Below are positions 41,965 through 50,836 of a DNA stretch of 64,000 nt, one piece after another. This stretch comes from Bacteroidetes bacterium GWF2_41_31 (GTDB taxonomy: Bacteria; Bacteroidota; Bacteroidia; Bacteroidales; F082). Below the pieces are notes generated by a model. The model ran no database searches, was not told where the DNA came from, and saw only the letters and a list, made by a program, of their open reading frames with translations. The stretch lies in assembly GCA_001769215.1 (NCBI GenBank), contig MEOL01000009.1, positions 62,001 through 126,000 on the forward strand, in the 5' to 3' direction. How positions within the stretch are numbered: the first letter of the stretch is position 1; each line of letters begins with the position of its first letter. A program made the translations under genes and the position numbers.

Positions 41965-42507
41965 GTGAAAGTTTTCTCTGTTGTAATACCAATACTTTTA
42001 ATAGGTATCCTTTTTGGTTCCTGTAACAGGGAGGAAGAGCAGGGTACACATACCGGTAATACCACAGCCAAGTCAAAAGAATCGCTGGTAGTCGTCAATC
42101 GATATCTTACCAGAACCGAAGAAGAAGACATAAAATATTATATTGAGCGTCATGATTTAAAGGTGGTAGAAACAGGTTCCGGTCTACGCTATTCTATTGT
42201 GAAACAAGGAGATGGATCATTGCCTAAACGAGGTGACCTGGTGACTCTCGAATACAAGGTTCGTCTGATAACGGGTGAATTATTGTATTCATCCGATGAA
42301 AGTGGTCCTTTGGTTTTTCAGGTTGGTAAGGGGGGCGTAGAAAGTGGATTAGAAGAAGCAATTTTACATTTAAAAGTGGGCGACCGAGCAGTTATTATAT
42401 TACCTTCGCACCTTGCTTTTGGATTGCTAGGAGACCATAAAAAGATCCCCAAAAGAGCGACCATTATTTATGAAATTGATTTTAAAAAACTTAGTAAAAA
42501 GCAATAA
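41965..42507 (+). CDS. FKBP-type peptidyl-prolyl isomerase lipoprotein
   Basis: The 180-residue protein starts at GTG 41965 with a lipoprotein signal ending ILFGSC (Cys20). One FKBP domain follows at about 75-178: GDLVTLEYKVRLITGELLYSS, GVESGLEEAILHLKVGDRA and IILPSHLAFGLLGD. It should catalyse prolyl isomerisation during folding of exported proteins. The active-site aromatic set is only partly conserved (the usual FDSS is YSSD), so activity could be low. It starts 6 bp after nrnA. Confidence 0.9.
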   Translation: MKVFSVVIPILLIGILFGSCNREEEQGTHTGNTTAKSKESLVVVNRYLTRTEEEDIKYYIERHDLKVVETGSGLRYSIVKQGDGSLPKRGDLVTLEYKVRLITGELLYSSDESGPLVFQVGKGGVESGLEEAILHLKVGDRAVIILPSHLAFGLLGDHKKIPKRATIIYEIDFKKLSKKQ

Positions 42508-42510
42508 AAA

Positions 42511-43389
42511 ATGAAAAAAACTCTGTTATCAGTAGCCTTGGTGCTGGCCGCACTGGCTTTTTCTTTGGTTTCGTGTAATCAAGGAAACAATCTACCCGAT
42601 GGATTTAAAAAAAATGAACAAGGATTGATTTACAAGTACCATAACCATGGCACCGGTGAAGCAACTCCTAAAGAAGGCGACTTTGTCACCCTTTCGATGT
42701 CATATACCGATGGCGACACTGTACTCTTCGATAGTAAAAAACTCGGGTATCCGATGAAACTACCCATGATTAAATCCACTTTTAAAGGTGATGTGTATGA
42801 TGGATTGTCCATGATGAAAGTGGGCGATAGCGTTAGTATCATGTGTAACGCGGATTCTGTTTTCCTGAAACTTTTCAGGATGCCTTCAGTACCTCCGGAC
42901 ATGGATTCTGTTAAATATATTTACTTTAACATGGGCTTGTCCAATATACAGTCGGCTGAACAAATACAGCAGGAAAAAGAAGCAGAAACTAAAGCTTTGC
43001 TTGAGAAAGAAGCATTGCTGCGTAACGAATACCTTGCAGCCAATTATCCAGATGCTGTTGCTGCCGAATCGGGATTGTATTTAATTTCTCTTAATAAAGG
43101 AAAAGGAAAAAAAGCAGAAGCCGGTAAAACAGTTAAGGTTCATTACACAGGGAAATTTTTAGATGGGTCGGTTTTCGACAGTTCCGTGGAAAAAGGCGAA
43201 CCTATTGAGTTTATCTTAGGTCAGGGCCAGGTGATTAAAGGTTGGGATCAAGGCATTGGCATGATGCAGGTTGGAGACAAAGCGATTCTCGTTATTCCAT
43301 CCGATTTGGCTTATGGTCCCGGTGGCAGAGGAAGTATCCCTCCATCTTCTACCCTGGTTTTTGAGGTAGAACTGATTGATGTAAACTAG
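42511..43389 (+). CDS. Two-domain FKBP-type peptidyl-prolyl isomerase lipoprotein
   Basis: The 292-residue lipoprotein (signal ending SLVSC, Cys22) has a degenerate FKBP-like domain (about 45-145) and a canonical one at about 190-292, with VHYTGKFLDGSVFDSS, GQVIKGWDQGIGMMQVGDKA and IPSDLAYGPGGRGSIPPSST. A charged helix (about 146-175) joins them. The second domain has all ligand-pocket residues and should be an active isomerase acting in the periplasm or at the outer membrane. It starts 3 bp after the preceding FKBP gene and ends at the terminator at 43412-43445. Confidence 0.93.
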   Translation: MKKTLLSVALVLAALAFSLVSCNQGNNLPDGFKKNEQGLIYKYHNHGTGEATPKEGDFVTLSMSYTDGDTVLFDSKKLGYPMKLPMIKSTFKGDVYDGLSMMKVGDSVSIMCNADSVFLKLFRMPSVPPDMDSVKYIYFNMGLSNIQSAEQIQQEKEAETKALLEKEALLRNEYLAANYPDAVAAESGLYLISLNKGKGKKAEAGKTVKVHYTGKFLDGSVFDSSVEKGEPIEFILGQGQVIKGWDQGIGMMQVGDKAILVIPSDLAYGPGGRGSIPPSSTLVFEVELIDVN

Positions 43390-43411
43390 AAAATTAAGAT
43401 TTATCTTGTCG

Positions 43412-43445
43412 ATCGTGGTAGCTTTGGTTACCACGATTTTTTTTT
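43412..43445 (+). terminator. Terminator of the nrnA-FKBP operon
   Basis: Stem ATCGTGGTA / TACCACGAT (43412-43420 and 43429-43437, 8-nt loop) followed by eight T residues. Confidence 0.9.
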
Positions 43446-43447
43446 GG

Positions 43448-43861
43448 TCACATATTATCAGGAATCACGAAATGTGAAAAATGTCGGGCAACGGTGGTTA
43501 ATAAATCGATGGGTTTATAAGGTTTACTAATATGGTCGTTCATTCCGGCGTTAAGACAATTTTCCTTGTCAAGCGGATAGTTGAAAGTCGTTACCGCGAT
43601 AATAACCGTAGGTTTTTTAATTCCGTTTTCCTTTTCAATTTTCCTGATGTACATGGAGGCTTCTATCCCGGTCATCACCGGCATTTGTATGTCCATCAAG
43701 ATTAGATCGTAGGTTTTTTCCTTAAATAATTCTACACCGATTTTTCCATTTAAAGCCACATCCACCTCATGTCCGATTCTTTTAAAAAGGGTCGCTGCCA
43801 GCTTTTGGTTGATCAGGTTATCTTCGATAACAAGTATAGATAACGGTTTGCTATCGCTCAT
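43448..43861 (-). CDS. Single-domain response regulator (CheY-like)
   Basis: The 137-residue protein is one receiver domain with intact sites: acidic pair in VIEDN, phospho-acceptor Asp in LILMDIQMPVMTG, Thr in AVTT and Lys in SKPY. There is no output domain, so it acts by protein contact or as a phosphate relay. It lies downstream of the TPR hybrid kinase on the same strand, 148 bp away, with hairpins between. Because that kinase has a degenerate receiver, this protein could be the real phosphate acceptor (inference). Confidence 0.93.
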   Translation of the reverse strand: MSDSKPLSILVIEDNLINQKLAATLFKRIGHEVDVALNGKIGVELFKEKTYDLILMDIQMPVMTGIEASMYIRKIEKENGIKKPTVIIAVTTFNYPLDKENCLNAGMNDHISKPYKPIDLLTTVARHFSHFVIPDNM

Positions 43862-43963
43862 ATAAAATTATTCATTTAATTAATTTCTTTACCAAGAGAT
43901 ATGCCAAAGGCAGCTATCTTCGTTTAATCAATTAGTTGGTACCTTTTTATTTTCAGTAATTAT

Positions 43964-43997
43964 CCAAAATGTTTCCCATTTTGGAATTTTTTTCCAA
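43964..43997 (-). other. Overlapping hairpins between the TPR kinase and the response regulator
   Basis: CCAAAATG / CATTTTGG (43964-43971 with 43977-43984) and an overlapping palindrome TTGGAA-A5-TTCCAA (read on the minus strand) form alternative structures just after the kinase stop. No U-run follows on the minus strand, so partial termination or attenuation is possible. Confidence 0.4.
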
Positions 43998-44009
43998 ATA
44001 TACAAACTT

Positions 44010-46337
44010 TTATTCTTTCGTTTCAAGCACTTGATTGACAGTTAGCATCAAGTCGCTTTTTATGATTGGTTTTGCAATACATGCGGCAAACCCGTTTTCA
44101 ACGAGGTTCCTGGGTTCATCAGACAACGAATAGGCAGCTAAGGCCACTACAGGAACATATTGATAAGATGGATATTCAGATTTTATTTTTTGTAGAAATT
44201 GAATTTCATCTGTTGCATCAAGTACGTTTACATCCATCATGATCAGATCAAAATGCTGGTTATTGACAGCTAACTCGTTCAACAGGGTTAAGGCAAGTTC
44301 TTTGCTTCCAACTACTTGAATTTGTGCTGTGTTTCCCAGCATTTTCTTTACAATCAATTGATTTAGCTTGTCAGGCTCCACCAACAGAATGCTCCTGTTC
44401 TCAATTCTTTCATTTAAAGTTTCATTCTTGTTATCAAAAGGTTGATTAGCGTTTGCAATAGTAACTTTTTGATACTTCATTGGGAGTGAGAGGTGTACCG
44501 TCGTACCTATTCCTTTTTTTGATTCCAGGTTAATGATTCCTCCCAGTATTTCAGTTATTTTTTTTGTCAATGGCAAACTAAGCCCTGCTCCCTGATAAAT
44601 CGTCGAATATCCCAATTTTTCTTTGCGATAGGGCTCAAAAACATCCTGTATATAGGCTTTGTCGATGCCGATCCCCGTATCTTTAATCTGAATAACTACC
44701 TGTTTTTTGCCCTCATCATATTCAGCACTCATCTTGATATATCCTTTTTCAGTAAATCGGACCGAATTATCAAGTATCATCGTTAACATATTCTTAATGA
44801 GTTTAATATCCGATTCCATTAAAGCCAATTCTCCTGGCGATACAACAATCCTGATGCCTTTTTGAGAAGACAAGTGTTCAAATTTTAATGCCACCTCATT
44901 CATTAATTCATGGATATTGAATGTTGAAATAGTGACTTTTAACTTGTTAGAATTGATCAGGCTTAACTCGAAAAGATTATTTAGTAAATCAATCAGGCTT
45001 TGGCCACTTTGCGTGATAGTTGAAGCATATTCGTAAAGTTCCTGGTTTTCCATTTCGGCCAGTTCGGTTTCGAGCAAGGAGGTAAAACCAAGAATGGTGG
45101 TTAACGGACTGCGCACCTCATGACTAAGTTTGGTTAGGAACATGTCTTTGAGATATTCTGATTGTTTGGCAAATTCGATAGCCTGTTCAAGTTTTTGCAC
45201 AGCATCTGCTTTTGCTTCTATTTCATTATTAATCACTAAAATGGATTTATTTAACTGTAGTTCTACCGCTATTTTAAAATCAATTAATTCTGATTGAAGT
45301 TCCTCGTTGGTACTGTTTAGTTTTTCAATATTTGAAAGCAATTGTTTTCTGGTTTTCTTGCTTTTGGTCAATAAATACAACAAAATCAGGATGAACAATC
45401 CCAGGAAAATGGACCAAAAATATATGTAAGTGCTCTTTTCTGTTTTAATTTCAGGAATATTTTCCAGTATCAGGTTGTAACGATCTTGTATTGAGGTGCG
45501 ATTTTGTTTGAAAAATATTTTCTGTGTTTCATGGGCTGCCTCCAGGAATTCAAGTCCCAACAAGGTATCTCCTTGTTGAAGTGCGCTTCGGCTCAACTCA
45601 ATTAAAATGGTCTCTTTTTGTTCAAGATTATCATGTAAACGACTCAAATCCAATGCTTTTTTAAGATATTCCAATCTTCGGTTTTGATCCCCGGACTTAG
45701 AATAGAACGTTGCCTGATGAAGATAGATGTTCTCAAGCAGGTCGGTATTTTCAACCCGGGTCACCAACATTTCAGCCCTATTAAGTTGAATTTTCACACG
45801 GCTTGTGTCATTCATTTCAAAAAGGCCGTCAACCAAATCCAACAAGGTATTCGCATAGAGCAGTTGGTTTTTGTTGTCACGAGCCAATATTTCCGCGGTT
45901 TCAAAATAGAGCTTTGCTTTTTGAAACTCTTTTTGTTTCATTTGCATATCGCCCAATTGCGACAGTGCTTTCAGCTGACCGTTGGTATCATTCGCGGTTT
46001 CAAATTTTCGTAAAGCTAGCTTTAGGATTTTTTCAGCCTGTTCGGGTTGATTCGCAGTCAACAGGTTAGATGCTTTTATGAGTAAACATTTCCCAAACAG
46101 ATCATCGTTTTCCTTAACAAATGGTTGGTCAATCAGGCTTTGGATAATTTCATTGCTTAGGATAGGGTCGAGTAGGCTTATTTCTTCTGCTAACGTGCAG
46201 AAAAGCTGACTGTTGGACAAGGAAGGCGGTGATTGTTGGAGCCTGTTCCATAATTGAATCCGGGTGGTATCAGCACCAAACAGGTAACTTGTTGCTGTGA
46301 TCCAAAAAATAAAACCATATACCAACCAGTTTTTCAT
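44010..46337 (-). CDS. TPR-containing hybrid histidine kinase at the end of the polysaccharide operon
   Basis: The 775-residue protein has an N-terminal signal/anchor (about 1-21), periplasmic TPR repeats (about 80-275, e.g. LSQLGDMQMKQKEFQKAKLY), a membrane helix at 305-323, HisKA with His406 in KLSHEVRSPLT, HATPase with N-box LDNSVRF and DTGIGID, and a C-terminal receiver. Asp702 and Lys756 are present, but the acidic pair reads VEPD and the usual Thr/Ser is Ala (ALAAYS), and the ATPase G2 box is GAGLSL, so phosphorelay may be altered. It starts 5 bp after the methyltransferase gene and should be co-transcribed with the polysaccharide genes. Confidence 0.92.
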   Translation of the reverse strand: MKNWLVYGFIFWITATSYLFGADTTRIQLWNRLQQSPPSLSNSQLFCTLAEEISLLDPILSNEIIQSLIDQPFVKENDDLFGKCLLIKASNLLTANQPEQAEKILKLALRKFETANDTNGQLKALSQLGDMQMKQKEFQKAKLYFETAEILARDNKNQLLYANTLLDLVDGLFEMNDTSRVKIQLNRAEMLVTRVENTDLLENIYLHQATFYSKSGDQNRRLEYLKKALDLSRLHDNLEQKETILIELSRSALQQGDTLLGLEFLEAAHETQKIFFKQNRTSIQDRYNLILENIPEIKTEKSTYIYFWSIFLGLFILILLYLLTKSKKTRKQLLSNIEKLNSTNEELQSELIDFKIAVELQLNKSILVINNEIEAKADAVQKLEQAIEFAKQSEYLKDMFLTKLSHEVRSPLTTILGFTSLLETELAEMENQELYEYASTITQSGQSLIDLLNNLFELSLINSNKLKVTISTFNIHELMNEVALKFEHLSSQKGIRIVVSPGELALMESDIKLIKNMLTMILDNSVRFTEKGYIKMSAEYDEGKKQVVIQIKDTGIGIDKAYIQDVFEPYRKEKLGYSTIYQGAGLSLPLTKKITEILGGIINLESKKGIGTTVHLSLPMKYQKVTIANANQPFDNKNETLNERIENRSILLVEPDKLNQLIVKKMLGNTAQIQVVGSKELALTLLNELAVNNQHFDLIMMDVNVLDATDEIQFLQKIKSEYPSYQYVPVVALAAYSLSDEPRNLVENGFAACIAKPIIKSDLMLTVNQVLETKE

Positions 46338-46342
46338 TTAGT

Positions 46343-47161
46343 TTAATCTTGTTTAGGTGATTTATGTGCAACGTAGAGTTCTTCCTTTTTATTGAGGGCG
46401 TATTTAGATAGGTGATTGATGTTCCATTCCTGCGTATATGGACTTTGTTTTTCTACGAAAAATCCCACTGCTTCAAGCCTTTCCTTGTAATCAGACCCAT
46501 AGACCCTCACATGGTCGAACTGGCCAAACGCTTCGTGACGTTCTTCCGGTTTAATGATGGTGAAGTCTTCGATGGTTTTTTCAATTTTATTAGAAATAGG
46601 GACTTGAAGAATAGCGTAACCTCCTGGTTTTAATACCCGAAACAATTCGGCCATCGCTTGTTTGTCATCCTGGATATGTTCAAGAACATGATTGCAGATA
46701 ATGACATCGAAGTTATTATCAGGAAAGGGAATCGACAACAGGTCGAAAAACGAAATTCCTGCCGGGTAATACAATCCTTCAGCATATTTTGTACCTATTA
46801 AGTAGGTTAGGTTGGTGGCCTTTTTAAAGATACGATGAAGTGAAGGTTCGGGGCTGATGTGAAGCACGCGATTGGAGATGTTAAAAAATCGTGTCCTGTT
46901 TTTTAAATATAAAAACACCAACCTGTCGCGGTCGGTACTTAAGCAATAAGGGCAAATGTTATGAAGGCGATACCCTGCACCTATGATTTCAAGTTTATTA
47001 ATCACGTCAGCATGAAATCCCCCGGGCAACATTTTTCGGAATCCGTGGCTGCATATAGGGCATTCTACAGTGCTTCCATGATAATAAAACAGCCTTCCAA
47101 ACAGAAACACTTTCTTCGTCAACTGTTTTACTGATATTTTAAATTTTTGGGCGAAACTCAT
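46343..47161 (-). CDS. Class I SAM-dependent methyltransferase with N-terminal zinc-ribbon
   Basis: The 272-residue enzyme has two cysteine pairs, CPICSHGFRK (about 35-44) and CPYCLSTDRDR (about 72-82), likely a zinc site, then a methyltransferase domain (about 90-235) with VLHISPEPSL, the acidic SAM residue region, FPDNNFDVIICNHVLEHIQD and LKPGGYAILQVPI. It probably methylates a sugar, lipid or the growing polysaccharide, given its place in the operon; the acceptor is unknown. It lies 17 bp after the beta-helix gene. Confidence 0.9.
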   Translation of the reverse strand: MSFAQKFKISVKQLTKKVFLFGRLFYYHGSTVECPICSHGFRKMLPGGFHADVINKLEIIGAGYRLHNICPYCLSTDRDRLVFLYLKNRTRFFNISNRVLHISPEPSLHRIFKKATNLTYLIGTKYAEGLYYPAGISFFDLLSIPFPDNNFDVIICNHVLEHIQDDKQAMAELFRVLKPGGYAILQVPISNKIEKTIEDFTIIKPEERHEAFGQFDHVRVYGSDYKERLEAVGFFVEKQSPYTQEWNINHLSKYALNKKEELYVAHKSPKQD

Positions 47162-47178
47162 GGCTTTATAACGATTGA

Positions 47179-48810
47179 TTACAAAACTGTAAATTTTTGA
47201 TAAAATATTCCTTTTTTTGTTTTTACTTCCAAAATAAAGATGCCGCCTGATAGATGTTTGATGTTAAGAATAGTAACTTCATGATTCAGTATTTCAATCC
47301 GGGCCATGTTCTCAACTACTTGACCTGCTGTATTTAAAACTCTGCATGAAATGGATTCGGTTCCTGGAACAGAATGGGTTAAAGTAATATAATCAAGAGC
47401 AGGATTGGGATATAAACTTATCAGCTCATCGTTAGGCAACTCATTAATGTCGGCAAAGGGATCATAACATTCATAAGCTCCTATATCAAAATAGGTATGA
47501 AATGGACGTTCACGGTTGATAATATCGAACGCAACACCCACTCCGCTGAGGTTAGTTCCGCTATTAACAGCCGGTGAATTGGGTTTTAAATCATATGGGT
47601 TGGGGCTTTGACCGAGGAAGCGTGCAGAACCATTTTCAGGAGTGAAAAAATTGGTACTTTTCTGGATGGTGGGTTGTGTCCCGTTGATATAGGCTTGATC
47701 TCCTTCGACAGAAAATCGTCCCGGATTGGTGATCAGGTTGTTGATGAAACTGGCTCTGATCGCTTCATCGTTGGAGTATTTAATTCCGTCTGATTTCGGG
47801 CTTACGATGGTATTGTTGAAAAAGTCGAATGTAGCATTGGGTGTGGTAACCGTTTGACCCACATAAATACCATGTTTAAAAGCCAATGGATCATCGGGTT
47901 TGAATGTCCTTCCCGCATTCACTATCAGGTTGTTGTACACTTTCATATTGCCCAGGCCAAGAATATCGATCCCATCGCCTTTGCCATCAAATATCTGGTT
48001 GTTAAAGCAATCGCAACTACTTCCACCACCGATTAGTATACCTGACATCTGGTATTGATATTCTTCGTAGGAGTTGTTCCTGATGGTGTTGCCAAATACC
48101 TGACAGTTGCTTTGAGCCGAACTTACCTGAATGCCATCCCATCCGGTATTTTCGACGATATTGTTATAGATGCGGGCTCCAATGATCACATGTGGAAAAA
48201 CAGTGGTGTCTTTTCCATTGCAATTAATGGTTTGTCCCGTGTATTTTGAGCTGCCAATATATAAGCCTTCATCGGCAATGTCGTGTAAATAACAATCATG
48301 CAGCCAAAAATTATTCATGGTAAATTTATCACGGGTAGAATTAAACAAACAATCGGGTTCCGATTTGGCATAAACTCCTGCAATAGAAGTATTTGCAATC
48401 TCTACGTAGTCAATTTCCACATCAGTGCTAAGCTCGGTAACAGATATTCCGGTTCCGTTGTCCACCCTAAGCACTTGTATTCCATAGGTAATTTCGCTAT
48501 CGCCGCTACCCGACAACCTGATAAAGGAGCAATTGGCAATTTTTATCCCATAATAATGGTTCGTTTCAATGGTAATTGCACCTCCGCTGTTGATGAAGGT
48601 GATGGGGTTATCCGCGGTTCCATGAATGTTCTTCAAATACAAATATTCTTTACTGCCACCTTGCAGGCAAACAGTACTACCAGGTTGAAACTGTTGGGGA
48701 GTTCCATCGATGAAAAAAACATCAGCAGGGATGAGGGTATCACATTGGGCTACACCCTCTGAGATGCCTGCAAAAGTGACAAGTAAGCTGATGAGGAGTA
48801 GTTTATTCAT
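47179..48810 (-). CDS. Right-handed beta-helix protein with T9SS sorting domain
   Basis: The 543-residue secreted protein has a signal peptide (LLLISLLVTFAGISEGVAQ), about 400 residues of parallel beta-helix repeats with Asn/Gly/Ile ladders (PHVIIGARIYNNIVENTGWD, QIFDGKGDGIDILGLGNMKV), and a type A T9SS C-terminal domain (about 455-543; LISLYPNPALDYITL, with GGIFILEVKTKKG and FTVL at the end). T9SS would export it to the surface. Beta-helix proteins often bind or cleave polysaccharide, so it may be a lyase, epimerase or anchor for the polymer. Its start overlaps the upstream GT2 stop as ATGA. Confidence 0.92.
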   Translation of the reverse strand: MNKLLLISLLVTFAGISEGVAQCDTLIPADVFFIDGTPQQFQPGSTVCLQGGSKEYLYLKNIHGTADNPITFINSGGAITIETNHYYGIKIANCSFIRLSGSGDSEITYGIQVLRVDNGTGISVTELSTDVEIDYVEIANTSIAGVYAKSEPDCLFNSTRDKFTMNNFWLHDCYLHDIADEGLYIGSSKYTGQTINCNGKDTTVFPHVIIGARIYNNIVENTGWDGIQVSSAQSNCQVFGNTIRNNSYEEYQYQMSGILIGGGSSCDCFNNQIFDGKGDGIDILGLGNMKVYNNLIVNAGRTFKPDDPLAFKHGIYVGQTVTTPNATFDFFNNTIVSPKSDGIKYSNDEAIRASFINNLITNPGRFSVEGDQAYINGTQPTIQKSTNFFTPENGSARFLGQSPNPYDLKPNSPAVNSGTNLSGVGVAFDIINRERPFHTYFDIGAYECYDPFADINELPNDELISLYPNPALDYITLTHSVPGTESISCRVLNTAGQVVENMARIEILNHEVTILNIKHLSGGIFILEVKTKKGIFYQKFTVL

Positions 48811-50006
48811 GATCCACGTTTTGCTCTTTCCCAGTTAACCGATTGTTGTCCTTTAAAATAGCGGTTGATTCCCAATATCACCGCGTAATTCATGATAAAA
48901 AAGTAATATGGGATGAAGAATATTTTCGATTTTAACTTTCTGTTTTCCAGCGACCATCCTATAAATGCCATGATATAAAACAGGAGCTGAAGATAGAAAA
49001 GCCAGGTATAGATGTTTGAAAAATTGGTCCATCCGGCCAACGCGGCCAAAAAGAAATTAAACACCAATATAAGTGGCAACGAAAGTGGGGCGATGGTCCA
49101 TCGCAGTACCCGGTGTGAAATAAACTGAAAACTCAACACACCATGTTTGAATGGATTTAATAACGGACTTAACCTGAATATACTTTGGATACCGCCTGCC
49201 GCAATTCTGATTTTACGTTTTAGCTCTTCTTTTACATCGGCCGATGCGCTTTCTATGGCGTAGGCTTCGGGGTCGTATTGGATCGTATATCCATTCATGG
49301 CAATGCGCAGCGAAATGATAAAGTCATCCAACAAAGTATCTTTTTCAACTTCCTGAAACAAATGGGTTCTGATGGCAAACAATTCGCCCGCGGCACCAAC
49401 AACAGAATAGAGTTCTGCATCCCATTTTTTAAGTGTAGATTCGTATTTCCAATAAATACCTTCCGAGCCAACTGCCGTATCCGATTCTTTACTGAAAATC
49501 CTTTTCTCACCTGATACACAGCCTACTTTAGGATTTTTAAACAGGTTAACGATTCTCATGATCGATTCTTTTCCCAACATGGTATTGCCATCCGAAAAGA
49601 TAACGATGGGCGTTTTTACGAAGGCCATGCCTCTGTTCATGGCGCCAATTTTTCCACCTCTTTTATTTTCATGAAATACCGCTACACCCTGATGTTTGTA
49701 TTTGTTAAGAATGTCGGGTGTTCCGTCATCTGAACCATCGGTTACCCAGACTTGTTTGACTTTTTCTTTTGGGTAATCAAGACTAAACGAGTTTTCAACT
49801 TTGGCATCTACATAATCCTTTTCATTGTAAGCCGCAACAAACAGGGTTACTTCCGGCTCATAAGCTTCATTGGGATCGAGAGGACTCTTTTTTCCAGGAA
49901 TGGCTCTTTTTATTAAAACCAATCCATAGAGTACAATGCCATATCCGAAATAGGCGTAGAATACGATGAATAACAGCACCCAAAATAAGATATTAATTGT
50001 TTCCAT
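48807..50006 (-). CDS. Membrane-bound family 2 glycosyltransferase
   Basis: The 399-residue protein has an N-terminal membrane helix (about 5-30), a GT-A domain with VTLFVAAYNEKDYVDAKV, VTDGSDDGTPDIL and the metal-binding FSDGN, a catalytic base region TLLDDFIISL, and C-terminal membrane helices (about 300-385). The usual QxxRW is replaced by KRKIRIAAGG. Processive GT2 enzymes of this shape add sugars to a lipid-linked chain on the cytoplasmic face. It is followed by the beta-helix gene (ATGA overlap). Confidence 0.9.
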   Translation of the reverse strand: METINILFWVLLFIVFYAYFGYGIVLYGLVLIKRAIPGKKSPLDPNEAYEPEVTLFVAAYNEKDYVDAKVENSFSLDYPKEKVKQVWVTDGSDDGTPDILNKYKHQGVAVFHENKRGGKIGAMNRGMAFVKTPIVIFSDGNTMLGKESIMRIVNLFKNPKVGCVSGEKRIFSKESDTAVGSEGIYWKYESTLKKWDAELYSVVGAAGELFAIRTHLFQEVEKDTLLDDFIISLRIAMNGYTIQYDPEAYAIESASADVKEELKRKIRIAAGGIQSIFRLSPLLNPFKHGVLSFQFISHRVLRWTIAPLSLPLILVFNFFLAALAGWTNFSNIYTWLFYLQLLFYIMAFIGWSLENRKLKSKIFFIPYYFFIMNYAVILGINRYFKGQQSVNWERAKRGS

Positions 50007-50015
50007 AATCCCATT

Positions 50016-50804
50016 TTATTTTTTCTTGGCGGCCATGTTTAATGAATCGACATTTAATACTTCAAAATCACATACCGAAAGCAACTCCATGGTCAGTTTT
50101 TCTTTTCCGCTGTGAATTGATTCCATTACAATGAGCAAATGCGGGTATTTTTGAATAAACCTGGCAGCTCCTTTTAACACGTCTATTTCCATCCCTTCTA
50201 CATCTATTTTGACCAGGATTTTTTTGGATGGGTCAATGTTCATTTCATCTATCAGGCTGTCGAGAGTCACAATCTGAGAATCTTCAAATTCAGGATTGGC
50301 TATCTCTTCTGCCGCGATTTGATCGTCAGTTAGATGAGAAGCACCCGTGTTTACCGGATCGAATGTAAAGTTGGCTGTACGATTAACATTTCCAAGGGCA
50401 AATGGCATGATTTTTACTTTGTCTTGCAAGTGGTTAAGTTCAATGTTTTTGGTTAAAGCCATCAGGTTACTTTTAACCGGCTCGAATGCAAATCCGGTGA
50501 GTCCTTTTCCTGCAAATAAAATGGCATAAGTGCCTATGTTGGCCCCTATATCAAGGAAAACATCATACTCATCCACATGTTGATAGACGAACTTCTTTAC
50601 TTCCCATTCGTAAGCAAAATTTCCAAATTGAAAGTCAAGGCTGCCCTTTCTTACAAAGAATCTCCCCAGGCTACTTTTATAATAACTGGATTTGCGCGGG
50701 GTACTTCCGTTAACAACATAAGCAATTGAGTAATATAAGAACCTGAATTCGTTATGTTTGATGAAATCGAAAAAATATCGCAAGTAAGTAAATAGTTTGT
50801 TCAT
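50016..50804 (-). CDS. FkbM family methyltransferase
   Basis: The 262-residue enzyme shows the FkbM pattern: VFLDIGANIGTYAILFAGKG (SAM site), GFAFEPVKSNLMALTKNIEL, LDSLIDEMN and ILVKIDVEGMEIDVLKGAA. Such enzymes O-methylate hydroxyls, often of sugars in surface polysaccharides. The frame extends 18 codons upstream into the acyltransferase gene; ATG 50804 is used. It lies 9 bp before the GT2 gene. Confidence 0.9.
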   Translation of the reverse strand: MNKLFTYLRYFFDFIKHNEFRFLYYSIAYVVNGSTPRKSSYYKSSLGRFFVRKGSLDFQFGNFAYEWEVKKFVYQHVDEYDVFLDIGANIGTYAILFAGKGLTGFAFEPVKSNLMALTKNIELNHLQDKVKIMPFALGNVNRTANFTFDPVNTGASHLTDDQIAAEEIANPEFEDSQIVTLDSLIDEMNIDPSKKILVKIDVEGMEIDVLKGAARFIQKYPHLLIVMESIHSGKEKLTMELLSVCDFEVLNVDSLNMAAKKK

Positions 50805-50836
50805 AGATGATTGGTTATATGTATAAGGGTAAGAAA

